Source: Reticulitermes lucifugus
Lineage: Eukaryota; Arthropoda; Insecta; Blattodea; Rhinotermitidae
Length of the DNA stretch: 33,938 nt
Assembly: GCA_026260175.1 (NCBI GenBank)
Contig: JAKCWW010000007.1
Coordinates: 61,689-95,626, forward strand
Reading direction: 5' to 3'
Of this stretch, positions 11,399-22,300 are shown one piece after another. The notes under the pieces were generated by a model. The model worked only from the letters and a program-made list of their open reading frames with translations, did no database searches and was not told the DNA's origin. Made by a program: the position numbers and the translations under genes. Within the stretch, counting starts at the first letter, position 1, and each line of letters opens with the position of its first letter.

Positions 11399-12344
11399 AT
11401 GGCGACTCCACAGCAAAAGGCTTCTGTGTCCAAGAGACTGCGATGACCAATTTTGTAAACACCATGCAGCGGCTGTTACACATACGTTTCGAAATTGATC
11501 CACCAGCCTGCAAGACTATTTAAAGTTAAGGTTTTCTCCGTAAACGAAAACGTACAGGTCGACCGTACGTATCAGAAGAGAATTTGGACTGAATTCGAGA
11601 AGTCTGCCTATGAAAAGGGCGGAAATCTGCTTACAAAGACAGTCGCGAGTGAATGTTGCCCCCAGGGGGCAGTGCACTGTGTTATCCGAAACGGTTAGGT
11701 ACGAAATGTTACATGTTGCACTTGTCATAAGCTCTTAAGACCGATCACAAAGTCACGCGGTACGAGTCCTTCATCCTCACATGGAAGACGGTATATTTTA
11801 AACCCGCTTTATCTTCGGTTATGAAGTAATGTTTCTTGTAAACGGAAAATGGAATCGATAAAAAGTGCGCTTCTGGGACTCCGGAAATCCTCACGCCACC
11901 ATAGTGCATCAATTGGACGTCGTTTGTGCCATTTTCCGAGGACAGGTCTTCGGCCCATTTATCTTCTTGGAAAACTCGGTCACCCGGATGCTAACAGGAC
12001 TTTTCCCTCGGAAAATGAAGACTTGAACAACTAGACTTTCCGCAATATGTGCTCCTCCTTATTTTCATTGCCATGTCTGTTCTTATCTCAACGAAAATAT
12101 GCCACATCGCTGCAGTGGACGTGCTGTCGACACTGACCTGTACTCTTTGTCTCCCACGTCGCCTAGACCCACACCGTGCGACTTCTTCCTTCTGGGCTAT
12201 GTCAAGCACACCTTCTGCCTATCATTCCTGCCAAATGATCTTGAATAGCTGATACAGCACACCATCGCTGCTGTGGCGTCCACACAGAGGAACATGTTGG
12301 GAGGAATTTTACATTGTATTTACCGTGCATCTTACGACAACTAA
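11399..12344 (+). pseudogene. Tc1/mariner-superfamily transposase pseudogene (MATPQQKAF type), frameshifted
   Basis: This is a nearly full-length DDE transposase split over all three plus frames. It opens with ATG at 11399 (MATPQQKA), then FCVQETAMTNFVNTMQR and IRFEIDPPACKTI, the helix-turn-helix (DUF4817-like) N-terminus. SVNENVQVDR follows, where the family has GRPRVSEENV. Later come PKRLGTKCYMLHLS, ALKTDHKVTRYESFI, RFIFGYEVMFLVNGKWNR, GNPHATIVHQLDVVCAIF, RGQVFGPFIF, APPYFHCHVCSYLNENMPHR, PTPCDFFLLGYVKHTF and LPNDLE. The copy ends near IAAVASTQRNMLGGI. The length, about 315 codons, is close to the family norm of about 345. At least four frameshifts and several stops break it. The first catalytic aspartate (family FSDEATF) reads FGYEVMF and the second (QDGAPPH) is lost, while the third (TPCDFF) remains. 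It cannot make transposase. The fold-back at 12372 begins 28 bases after the stop. Confidence 0.88.
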
Positions 12345-12371
12345 AGTTGTTTATTTCACACCAACTTATGC

Positions 12372-12533
12372 ACATTCACTTATAATATTAGTAATTATAT
12401 TTTACCCCTATACGTATTTCGGCGTCTCAAAACGCCATCCTCGGTAAACTCTACGACCCCCTGAGGATGGCGTTTTGAGATGCCGAAATACGTATAGTGG
12501 TAAAATATAATTACTAATATTATAAGTGAATGT
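12372..12533. repeat. Fold-back element, about 70-base arms, 2 mismatches
   Basis: The left arm (12373-12442) and right arm (12463-12532) are reverse complements over 70 bases with only two mismatches (CCCC/CCAC-type and GGCG/GGCA-type). They are separated by about 20 bases. The high arm identity means a recent origin or gene conversion, in contrast to the badly decayed transposase next to it. As RNA, either strand would form a long hairpin. The two arms differ at the loop side: the right arm is preceded by CCCCT, giving CTGAGGA, and the left by TTACC, giving CCGAGGA. The arms may therefore be two inverted copies of a longer repeat unit joined at slightly different points. It could be a MITE, or an inverted pair of terminal repeats of a Penelope-like element. 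Confidence 0.92.
12461..12500 (+). other. Hammerhead-like core motif in fold-back arm
   Basis: CTGAGGA (12461-12467) is followed by a short hairpin GGCG/TGCC (12469-12472 with 12481-12484) and then GAAA (12485-12488). The next bases, TACGTA, are self-complementary. The order CUGANGA, helix II, GAAA, helix III is that of a hammerhead ribozyme. Against this, one extra U sits between CUGAGGA and the hairpin, and I could not place a UH cleavage site paired in helix III and helix I. I treat it as a resemblance shared by related repeats in this window, not as a demonstrated ribozyme. Confidence 0.25.
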
Positions 12534-13857
12534 TGGGACGGGTTTGGGCAGAACTGGGCTATGAAGCTCATGTGTGCCGTATGACACGTGGCTGCCATAT
12601 CGAGGGTTTGTAAGGTAAGGCATTATATAAGTCTGAGAGATTTTCTAGTAACTGATACGTTTCACATTATTACAGTCTCAATAACCATTTCAGTATAAGC
12701 TTGTGGAAATGTTACTTTTGTATTGTCCTGGTACATACTTTTAACATCATTCCATAATTTACAGTTATTAAAGTAAAGTTAAACCTGAATTAGAGGATTG
12801 CTTGCGACCGTCCACTAAAGAATTATTTGATTTTCCTTATAATACATAAAAAGCTGACATAAAGGGGGCATACATGTTTTAGACAAAAATTCGGAAGCTA
12901 TGGAATCAACTGAGGGAACTGTGTGGAATATAGGCCTAATACAATTTATATTTAAAGAGTATGGTGTGGGGATGTGTAGGGCATTTAGCTGGCTGAAAAT
13001 ATGGCTCAGTGTTTTGCTTTTGTGAAAAAGGGAGTGAAATTTCAGTTTCATAAGCATATGTAAATCTATTCAGCTGATAAGCAACTTCTAGCTTCTCAAG
13101 AAGGAATTTGTTCAGTGGAGTTACTGAACGTACCATGCCATTTTGATTTACGAGAACTGTCCTTGTCACTCAACTGTGATTTCTTTGAAGAAAAATACCT
13201 ACAAAGTAACTTTTAGGACCCAAAGACTTTTGACTGTGGGCTTACAGTATCTGAGATTCGTACTCAGTAGATCACGTACTTACAATCAGGGGAAAAGGAC
13301 ATTCAATCCCTATTCCCGGAGGAGATTTGCAAAGAGGAACATTGTGGAGGTATACACACATATACGACTGCAGCTAAGTCCAAATAAACAGACTGTTTAC
13401 CAAGTCGAGTTCTGTTTTGCCAGAACAACACTAAGAAGTTTTTCCTCGACGGCCAATCTTTAAAATATTGTATGACCGAAGATACGAGAATAATTTATTA
13501 TACTTATGAATATTTATTAATATTTATTTATTATACATAGGCCTACCCAATTTTGTTGGGAGAAGGCAGCACGTAAATATATGGCAAATGGAAAATAGGA
13601 ATTGCCACCTACATGAGATGGCGAATTTTGTCAGGTTAACTGCGCTTGGAACTTGGCAGTGTGCTATACTCAGAGGGTTAGTTACACAATAACAACATAC
13701 CTGAGATTCACAATAAGAACGTAATTTCAACCATTTTATAATTACATAGTTATGTTTAACCTACGTTGCCACATAAAGCACGTTCAACGTACTTAGGCGA
13801 AGGCTTTCCTAAATTACCTCCGATCATTGGTTTTGCAAAAGCGACCTCGTTGGAACA
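12534..13857. other. No gene seen
   Basis: The longest frame is 106 codons on the plus strand (13143-13463). It is basic, with no recognised motif, and its start and end have no supporting context. I do not consider it a gene. No repeat was identified in this stretch. Confidence 0.5.
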
Positions 13858-14255
13858 CAGCACGTTGACTTTCACGCTCTTGTATGATTTATGTATGACA
13901 GCCACACCGTTCATGACGCTGGTTACGAGTTCATCTCGTGTCTGCATGCTCTCCTGACGTACAAAGTCCTTCATGTATCCATGAAGGGTGTGGCGTCTGG
14001 CGAATGGGGTTGCCAATCATGCGGATTTCTATGGCCAATCCAAAGATTCCTGTAGCTCCAATTAAAATACGATGTGACGTGGCCAATGAAAGGTGATCGA
14101 CCGGTATAGTGATACAACTACATTTTATCTGGTTTGGAAAGGAGCGTCTTTAAAAAGCTGTATCTTGTCCCGTAGAAAATCTGTTGTTATACATTTCTCC
14201 GGAACGATGGTCCAGTTAGTTGTTCGCAGAAAAAAGTACCATACGTTCACGAAAA
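13858..14255 (-). pseudogene. Second Tc1/mariner-type transposase relic (C-terminal half)
   Basis: Minus-strand reading, with frame changes, gives the C-terminal half of a DDE transposase from a family different from the 11.4 kb copy. In order: VNVWYFFLRTTNWTIV (family VNVWCG...GPFFF region), LYHYTGRSPFIGHVTSYFNW (family QQDGAPPH...), YRNLWIGHRNPHDWQPHSPD, ATPF, then after a deletion or frameshift GYMKDFVRQESMQTRDELV and TSVMNGVAVI. The family hallmark is PPRSPDLTPLDFFLWGYMK. Here SPDATPF is followed directly by the GYMK segment, so DFFLWG, with the third catalytic aspartate, is damaged. The aspartate of QDGAPPH is also lost. The N-terminal half is absent. The fragment is dead. I infer the family from memory of the motifs. 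Confidence 0.75.
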
Positions 14256-14400
14256 ATGATTATGGAAGTTGCTTGCAATGAAATCGCGTGAATAGCTGGA
14301 GGACCTTATATGTTTTAAACTTAATATTATTCATTCCGTAAATTTCTTTTCTATGTTTATTTTCCGACATATGTACACTTTTATTCACTACTAATTTTTG

Positions 14401-14455
14401 TGAAACACAGTCCTACATGTTTCGAACCTTATCCCGGTTCATCTTCAGGGACTTC
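14401..14455 (-). repeat. Repeat with hammerhead-like motif, unpaired copy
   Basis: On the minus strand, CCTGAAGAT (14441-14449) is followed by a perfect 5-bp hairpin, GAACC (14436-14440) with GGTTC (14424-14428) around a 7-base loop. GAAACATGTAGGACTGTG follows. The flanks of the 28.9 kb fold-back have the same plan: CTGAAGAT, hairpin, GAAACATGTTGTTCTGTG. This is therefore a third copy of the unit, here without an inverted partner nearby. Helix II is perfectly paired here although its sequence differs from the other copies. Ribozyme activity is only a possibility. Confidence 0.6.
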
Positions 14456-17400
14456 AGTATTTTAAATTACACTGACTTTTTACAAGAATGGTACAATTAC
14501 ACACTGGTTAAAATGGTAAAAACTGAATAATACATCACTTTGTTTGTATGAATTTATACATTGGTTAAAATGATAAAAAGTGAATAAACATAGCAGCTGT
14601 TTGTATAACTTGTGTATAACTTGATATGTAACATCGAAACACAGTACTGAACATAAGTTAATGGGAACTCTCAGAAACAGTAAATTCACGAAGTGTTTGT
14701 GAGCTGAAGCATCCCTTTACTTAAAACGTGCGCTAGTTTACATTTTTTATAGATTATTAAATGCGCTGTTATTCCTACCGAGAGATTTATATGGAAACGA
14801 AACCTGTCTCTCTAAGATAAGTGTCCGTTTATCGATTATAGGCAGCTGGATTTGAAAGACAGAGAGAAAACGGAAGATAAATTTTGCGTCTACAAGTAAT
14901 AGAGATGAAGGATTTTCAAATATATAGGCCCACATAAATGTAATGGAAACATCCAGGTACGTAAAGGATTATATATCTTGCATCAAACTCTAGAATATTC
15001 TCCAAAATGAACTGAAAGCCGTGGAAGAGCGTATTTTTGAAGTAGTAGTCAAAAAATGTCCATGCATGATATTTCCTCGTGATCCAGATATATCCTTTGA
15101 TTGAACCTAACTGTGGCGAACAGTTGGCATTGACGCTGCTAACTGAGTTCTATGCAGCAACATAGATCGTTTCCGACTGTGTAAGTATTACGACATAAAT
15201 ATGCTTCTACTATGGAAAAGAAAATCTGTACTTCATGTAGTGTTCTTCTAGTTTGTGATACCGTGTAGTCTTGTAGGTGGATACTAACTTTTTAGAACAG
15301 TATGCTCTCTCCATTTTTGGGTCGAAGTGGGTAGTATGAGGATGTAGTCCGTTCATATATGCATGTTTTAAGGGAAGTCGGTTACTGTGTCAAAACTCAG
15401 AAGGCCACAGTTTTAAGAATCACCGCAGAGGAAAGTCTGGTAACTAATATGCCACTACCACAGATCTGACGGCTCGGATGGAAATTCCACGCAGCTTTAG
15501 AAATATCCGTGTGGCAGCTTCGATGCCGGTTGACGTGTACTAATCCCTGCCGTTATGCCGACAGCTCATGTGTCCAGTACTCAACATGTATGCCAAAGTG
15601 CTCTTTGATTTCGCAGTAAATTTACTTTCACTAGTACAGTCTCGTATCGAAACTCGTTAACGATTTAAAACATGAAATTGACGTAAATATTGTATAAAAG
15701 TTCAGTCTTCCCTCGTAGTAAACACACTGCTTCTCCATTAAAATACCAAACGGTTAATGCTGTTGGGGTAAACAGTTGCTGTTTGTTCGCAGAGGTGTCT
15801 GCGGGCAAAATGTGGTGTTTTTTAATGTTAAAGCAAGTGGTGTTTATAGTATACACTGTTTGGAAGCGTTCAAATGAACTGAATATTCCAAATATATACA
15901 AAAGGCTATAAAACTCGTACATAGCAGGAAACAATTGCATTTGGGAACTTTTGTACGTATGATAAACTTTTTATTCACCGTAAATGTCTGCATGTTCTAT
16001 GTTAAACTTCAGTGTACTGGAGCTATTCAAAGTCCACAGATCTTAGCTCTGTCATGGAATGGATAAAACCACAATTAAATGTGCGTGCCAATCTTGCATA
16101 CAGAATTATATATATAATTATATGAAACTACTTTCAGTATATTAAAGAAAAGCTAAAATTTTGCAGAAGCAAGTGTTAACGTTACAAAGTATTTTCAGTT
16201 TAGCATACGGATACACTAAGTATTTTAAAAATAGTCTACGGCATCTCCGTAAAATAATAACTTATGTATATATTTTCATCATATATATTTCAGCGCTAAT
16301 CAGCCATCATCAAATTATGATTACGTGTAAAGAATCGAGAACTGAACGCTTATACTGCATATACAGCTGTATGCACGGATATGCATAAAATTTTAGATTT
16401 TGCATAAAAAATCATTGAAGAATTATGGCAAATTAAGGCCGAGATACGTAACCGTCATACGAAAATATACACATCTGTATGTTGTTGTTCGAGGGGGGTA
16501 GGTTATTGTCACGTGACGTAGGAATGATTGGGTTAGGAATGCCGGGACACTGGCACAACTTCAAATTATTTTTAGTGTTGTGCTTCAGCCATCTATGACT
16601 TAAGCTGTGACGTTATTATGCAAGAACATAAGACTGCAGAGAACATAAATTTGTGATCTAATAACACGGGCATGAAATGTGATTAACGTAACCTTAAAGT
16701 GGCCCATACTTGTCCATATTTTACTTAGATGATATAAAAAATAGATCGTTCTATATCTGTTCTTAACTGTCAGAAATTACCATCAACCTTTAAAATCCAG
16801 CGGAGTCGCCTTCAGATGGAAGGCCTCTTAATTTCCTATGAAGTGTTCGTGTAAACTGTTTGACTAAAACACGTTCACTCCTGTAATTTCGAGCCCTTAC
16901 AGCTACAGTAAAATATAAACTGGTTACCTCTTCCCTCAGCAGCTTTCCATTCCGTGTAACGTATTTGCCACTCGTGATGAAACAAGCAGCGTGGGTTAAT
17001 AATTATAATGTCTAACAGACGTTCATATTCAACACTTTGTAACTTATGTGTGCTGTGAACATGAAGTGAAAATTGTTCAAATGAAGAACAAACTAGTGTT
17101 TGTAGTTTATTACCATCAGTCATTATTTCCATAAAGTTTGGTATTAAAACATTTATAGTACTCAAGCAGTAATCTCATAATACGCAAGTAAGTATTCAAC
17201 CCAGAAGATATAAGTTTCGTTACAATGATGAACTTAGCTTAGAGCTTTCTCGTCTTTCAGTAATTACTAGAACGAAACAAATATATTCCCCTGAGATTAA
17301 AGTCTTCCGCGAAGATGTAGGTAAGTAAGTACGATAGATATCCTTTAGGGAATTAACTTTCGTCGTACAAGTTTATTTAGACGTAATTTCGGAAAGAAAA

Positions 17401-18936
17401 ACATAGTCTTCATAGATAAGCTACCTTCGTTTTAACAATTTGGGTCTAGTGATCAATTAATAATTTGGAAGAAAGAGGTTGAAAGTCTTTCCATGTATAA
17501 GAAAAACAAGGACACGTTAAATCGTTGAAAATTGTGAAATTTTGGCGAGCTTTATTTTTGTTTTTAATTTCAGTCTTTATTTCGTTCTGACGAAAATTTA
17601 ATTGCATTGTAGCAGTCGTGTCTGTAATGCCGTTTTACGTCCAAATTCTATTTATGCATTTTTTGTAATTTAAGTTAAGAAGGCGCATGCAGAACAGGAC
17701 TGCTCCCTTCCTGTCTGCCTGGAAATATATTCCTTATTTATTACCTTTAGACAAGCATTTTACCGCCATTAATTTTGTGGATCAAATGCCGCTTTTTCGT
17801 AAAGTGACTTTTTGGAGGTTTTGCCTGCACATATATAAGCTTGAATTTAAAAATTCATACAGTGTGTGTTGCATATGCACTATTACATCAAGATTGCTCT
17901 TGGCAAACATCTAAAGAGGAAATGTCTTCTTTAAAGTATATATACGGATATGAAGCATTTGCAGTGAGGTGTTAGATTTGCTGTCTAAAGCGGTTCTAGC
18001 CTGACCCCTATTGTTTATTGTAATGAACGTGTAGAAATTTTGAGGACAGCTCCGTAGTACCATTGTCGCGTGAACCAGGCCAGGGACGGAAAGCCGGATA
18101 ATTTCAGTTGACGAAACTGGATATGAAGCATTAAGATTTAGTTTTGAAAATTGTTACATGATCCATGTCATTGTGTGGCACATGAAAGTGCTTTAGGCAG
18201 AGTGGTACTTTCTGGATATTGTAATAACATCACGTAACAAAGTGTGTCTGGCACGATTTTCATTAACTTATCTGTGTGTTATGCATTCGCCTGGAGGAAC
18301 GGGGGTCAGGATAAACGGTCGTCTTCCGGCCAGCCTGACACGTTGAAGTAAACTTGCCGCTCTGTGTTTATGAACTGTCTGTATACTGAATGCACTAATT
18401 ACGCGCTGGTTTTCCTTGTATATAAGGTTCTGAATCCTCAGTATTATGTTTAATTACTACCTTAGAAACATTTTTTTTAGAATTTCAGATCCTCCAGATT
18501 TCGGAAAATCAGGATCATTCACAGAACACTCTATTTCCTAATATGGAGATGGGGAACGTGGTCGCTAATAGTTGATAATTTGAATTATATGTAGTTGGGC
18601 TTCATGTCCACTCTTAAAATATACTTTGTGTAATGTTAAAACGCTTGTCCTAGCGTAATGACATAAAAGTTATTAAACCTGAAAATACACACTTTTCGTT
18701 ACACTCTTTTCATTTTTATAAGAGAAGTGTCAACATTAAATGGAATTTATTTTCTAGAGGAGACTATGAATCAGAGCTGTTAAACTGAAAATAGTTTGCC
18801 GCCAAATTGTAAATCCAACTTGATATCATGGACTGAAATAGACACTGGCACATTCTTCATTTGTAAAATTTTTCAACGTAGAAAAACTCCGTAAGTTTGA
18901 TTTTGCAGGATTTATTGGTTGTTTTATCCCTATAAA
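14456..18936. other. No gene seen (4.5 kb)
   Basis: AT-rich sequence with many stops. Two similar segments at about 14500-14530 and 14550-14590 (TGGTTAAAATGGTAAAAACTG and TGGTTAAAATGATAAAAAGTG) form a small direct repeat spaced about 55 bases apart. The 91- to 96-codon minus-strand frames at 15665-15940 and 16875-17165 carry no recognised domain. I see no exon-like conserved segment, RNA gene or further element. Confidence 0.5.
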
Positions 18937-18937
18937 T

Positions 18938-19001
18938 ACGGCCGTGCCATGGCTCAGGCGGTTAGTCGCCGGCCTCCCACTGCGGAGGCCCGGGTTCGAT
19001 C
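18938..19001 (+). repeat. tRNA-derived SINE head with intact A and B boxes, cut by gap
   Basis: TGGCTCAGGCGG (18950-18961) is a textbook Pol III box A, and GGTTCGATC (18993-19001) is the start of box B, about 31 bases apart. Between them, GGCCTCC and GGAGGCC form an anticodon-arm-like stem. The first base of the gap follows, so the SINE body is missing. This is the best preserved tRNA-like head in the window, which suggests a relatively young insertion. A true tRNA is unlikely, because the acceptor-stem 5' strand and a normal anticodon loop are not evident. Confidence 0.8.
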
Positions 19002-19325
19002 NNNNNNNNNNNNNNNNNNNNNNNNNNNNNNNNNNNNNNNNNNNNNNNNNNNNNNNNNNNNNNNNNNNNNNNNNNNNNNNNNNNNNNNNNNNNNNNNNNN
19101 NNNNNNNNNNNNNNNNNNNNNNNNNNNNNNNNNNNNNNNNNNNNNNNNNNNNNNNNNNNNNNNNNNNNNNNNNNNNNNNNNNNNNNNNNNNNNNNNNNNN
19201 NNNNNNNNNNNNNNNNNNNNNNNNNNNNNNNNNNNNNNNNNNNNNNNNNNNNNNNNNNNNNNNNNNNNNNNNNNNNNNNNNNNNNNNNNNNNNNNNNNNN
19301 NNNNNNNNNNNNNNNNNNNNNNNNN
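19002..19325. other. Assembly gap (324 N)
   Basis: A run of 324 undetermined bases. The number is not a standard round placeholder, so it may be an estimated gap or masked low-quality bases. Open frames that run through it are artefacts of translating N. Confidence 0.99.
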
Positions 19326-19387
19326 TTCTATCCTTCCTTCTAACTTTCCTTCAATCACGTGTTTCAGAAGGCAGTTTCTACGCAAGC
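19326..19387 (-). pseudogene. Non-LTR retrotransposon ORF2 fragment, second copy, entering the gap
   Basis: The minus strand encodes SLRRNCLLKHVIEGKLEGRIE without a stop. This is the same segment as LRRNCLLKHVIEGNIQR in the 568-1053 copy but with the family-like KLEGRI in place of the mutated NIQR. Homology stops abruptly at about 19387, so the copy is truncated there at its 5' side. The rest of its 3' end would lie inside the gap. This copy is better preserved and probably younger than the first. Confidence 0.85.
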
Positions 19388-22300
19388 TTTCTATTTTATA
19401 GACCGCAAAATTTATAATCATCTAAAAATTACAAAACTCATCATTTTGTAACAATAAATTGAAATTACGAGTAAGTGAGAAATCATGATAACCTACATCA
19501 AAACTGTAGTGGTGATAAAATGCCATTAAACAAAAATAAATGACGTATTTACCTTTTTAATTTTCTTATGAAATGTATTTTAACTTCCGCCCTTTCCTCC
19601 TTTATGCTGATGGGACGCTGACAGGATCTGAACTACTGTACCATACACAGGTACAGTGCTTAAACATAGGACAGAGTGCTACGGACTGACATGTGTTTGA
19701 CAGGCAAAGAGTTTTTCAGTATTGCACAAGAATATTTGCTGTTGTGTTCCGACATGAGAACAGTAACACTTTATGAATAGAAAAACATGAGCGGAAGTAA
19801 TTATAAAACTCTGCGTTTTTAACATGTGTACTGTAACTGAAAGAAACAAATACATGTGGAGATTTCAATGATAAATCTAAATTCCGTTCCTCCATTCGAG
19901 GACCCTTACTGAATGTATACTGCATAGTCATTGGTAAAGACTGTTGTAAATAAGATATGAAACTCTTTTAATATTATTCTCCCATATATATGCTAAGGCC
20001 TTCCATAAAGTTTCTTCCTTATAGATTCCTAAACTAAAAACTTGTATGCAACACATATATACCTCTAGTGTAATACGTATTCTTTCATTGTTTGAACTCT
20101 CTCAGTCGAAAATCAAGTTCTGTTTGGAGGGACGTTATTGTGAGAGTCTGCAGTGAGACCTGCAGTTTCTGATCTTGATACAATTTATTACATAAGGCGG
20201 TAACACCACTTCAAATCCTATAACAAATCCTTTCATTCGCAAGAATTGCTGCCCAAAATGAGCTATGACCTCAGCTCTAACCTCTCTGAACATCTGATGC
20301 AGTTTATGCTTTTTACAGACATTTTGACGACAAAATAATTAATATGAGACGTCAGACTGTATTACATTACACCTTACTAATTTTAGAAATTCATACCCGT
20401 ATATAGACCTCTGTAATATTTATCCGTCTCTCTGTACGTGTCTGTATATGTAGCAACCAACTGCTGATTGAATGGCCGAGGCTGGATTCTCGACAAATGT
20501 ATGAGTTTTCGAGGTCACGTACAAATCTGCACTGAGTCACAGCAGTATTGTTTCAATTGGGTATGTAGGAATCTTTTCCGGAAGTAAATGGGTCGGAGTT
20601 TTTATCTAACCACCACGCAATTCCATTTAGAGCACAGCTTAAGAACGGGTGAGATTTATCCATTATCCCCATACACATTCATAGGTGATGCGTCGGGTCA
20701 AATGCGGGTCACTGCCACTCTCTCAGTCACTGTCGTAATGATGATATATTGACGTCTTTAGCAAATATAGTTCACACGTATCCTGTCTATCATTGTCAAG
20801 GTATAAAATAACGCACTTTTTTTGTACCCCCTGAAAGAAAAACAACACAGAACCGAGTTCTCAAATCTGTCTTTTTAAATGTCAAACGATACACCGCGAC
20901 CTTTATTGAAACAAAATGATAAATTACAGCTGGTACAAATTGGCGCTACTTATTAATTCCGGCAGATTTCTGTACACACCGTAGACGGAAAAAAGTAATG
21001 CTAAAACTGTACGCAGTATTAAAAACACCCACATTCATGAAGCTTAATGGATCCTGAGCATAGACGAACACGAAGTTCTGCACTACTGTGAAATAAGATA
21101 AACTGATATTATTTTCATTTGTTTAGCTAATTTCTTGAGAACGTAAAGAGTGGTCTGTCCTCATAATCATGCACAGTGCGTTTGATAATAATCATGTTAT
21201 CATTTTATATAAGTCGTGTACTCGACATGTGATACATGTCTTTACCCACATACAGAAAATGCACTCGGTGGGAGAGGTACTCAGGAATATAATTAGATAG
21301 TAGAACGTCTACTCCCCTTCATCAGGACACATGATGGAAATAGGTAAAAGAAGAAAGTGGCCTAGGGAGGTTTCCCCGAGGCAGAAGCGCGGTAGAAAGT
21401 AGTTCACTGTCTTGTTTCCTGGTCGGAATTCGCCCTATTAAGCTTTCTCTTCTGCTTCTTCCCTATAGAAGGAAGGAAACACTCCTGCTGAACACTAGAT
21501 ATACAGGAAGGGGAATAAGACCAGACGAAGATAGGCAGGCAAGGTTCCGCAAAAACAACGATCATATCTTAAAAAGCAGAGCAGCTCATTCAAAACCAAC
21601 ATGACACGGGATTAGCCTCGTGGAAAAACTGCAGGCAACTTGTGGTATGTACAGTAGACCGGTAAGAAGACTGGGGATGTAAGGGGTGAGCATAATAGGA
21701 CATGGTGAAGATTGTTGAAGGTTTGGATGGCGAAGCTCGTTATATCGTTACCGGAAGCTATGCCTCCAGTGCCATGCGAACTATAGCAATGGGATACGAG
21801 AGCAAAAGCTCTTCTGAACTGTTGCCAAATGGAGGAAATCCGGAAACCGGGAGGATATTTAAGACCACAGTAAAGGTTTCCATTTTGTGACAGTATCCTT
21901 CCTTCCTTCCTTTGCCCTGCAGTACAGTCACTCGAGCGTTCTTTTTTTTTGTTTGTTTATTGATGGGCTTACACGTCCCATAATGTATAGAACTAATGTA
22001 AAAATTAGCCATAAATTAGAGGAACAAATAAATCTAATTTGTTTGTATTTATTATTATTATTATGCGGGTTGACTGAAGGTGAGTCGTGTTACCAAATAG
22101 TTAAAATAATTTTCTAGCTTATTACGTGATATGCATTTTTCGTGTCATCCTCTTTTAGCATTTCTTGTTTCTCTTTAATTTTGTTCATTCGGCTTTTCTT
22201 GCTTTATTTCCCCATTTTTTTCTTTGTATTTTCTATTAAATCTTTCTTTTAAGTTGTCAGTGCTTTCATCCTTTCTTCCTTAGTTCCTTTATATTTAATT

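Noticed and set aside
13143..13463. 106-codon plus-strand open frame, the longest frame free of N or repeat bias after the 120-codon one
   Set aside because: No recognisable domain, no supporting context, and a length expected by chance in 34 kb of six-frame sequence.
18919..19421. Three 155- to 160-codon frames spanning the gap
   Set aside because: Their length comes from translating N. Only the edges are real, and these are a SINE head and a LINE fragment.
20461..20510. GAATGGCCGAGGCTGG, reminiscent of a leucine or serine tRNA D-arm
   Set aside because: No box B follows at a plausible distance and no cloverleaf can be drawn.
21440..21480. Pyrimidine tract ending in CCCTATAG, like a splice acceptor
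   Set aside because: No open, family-matching exon follows, and such tracts are common by chance in AT-rich introns.
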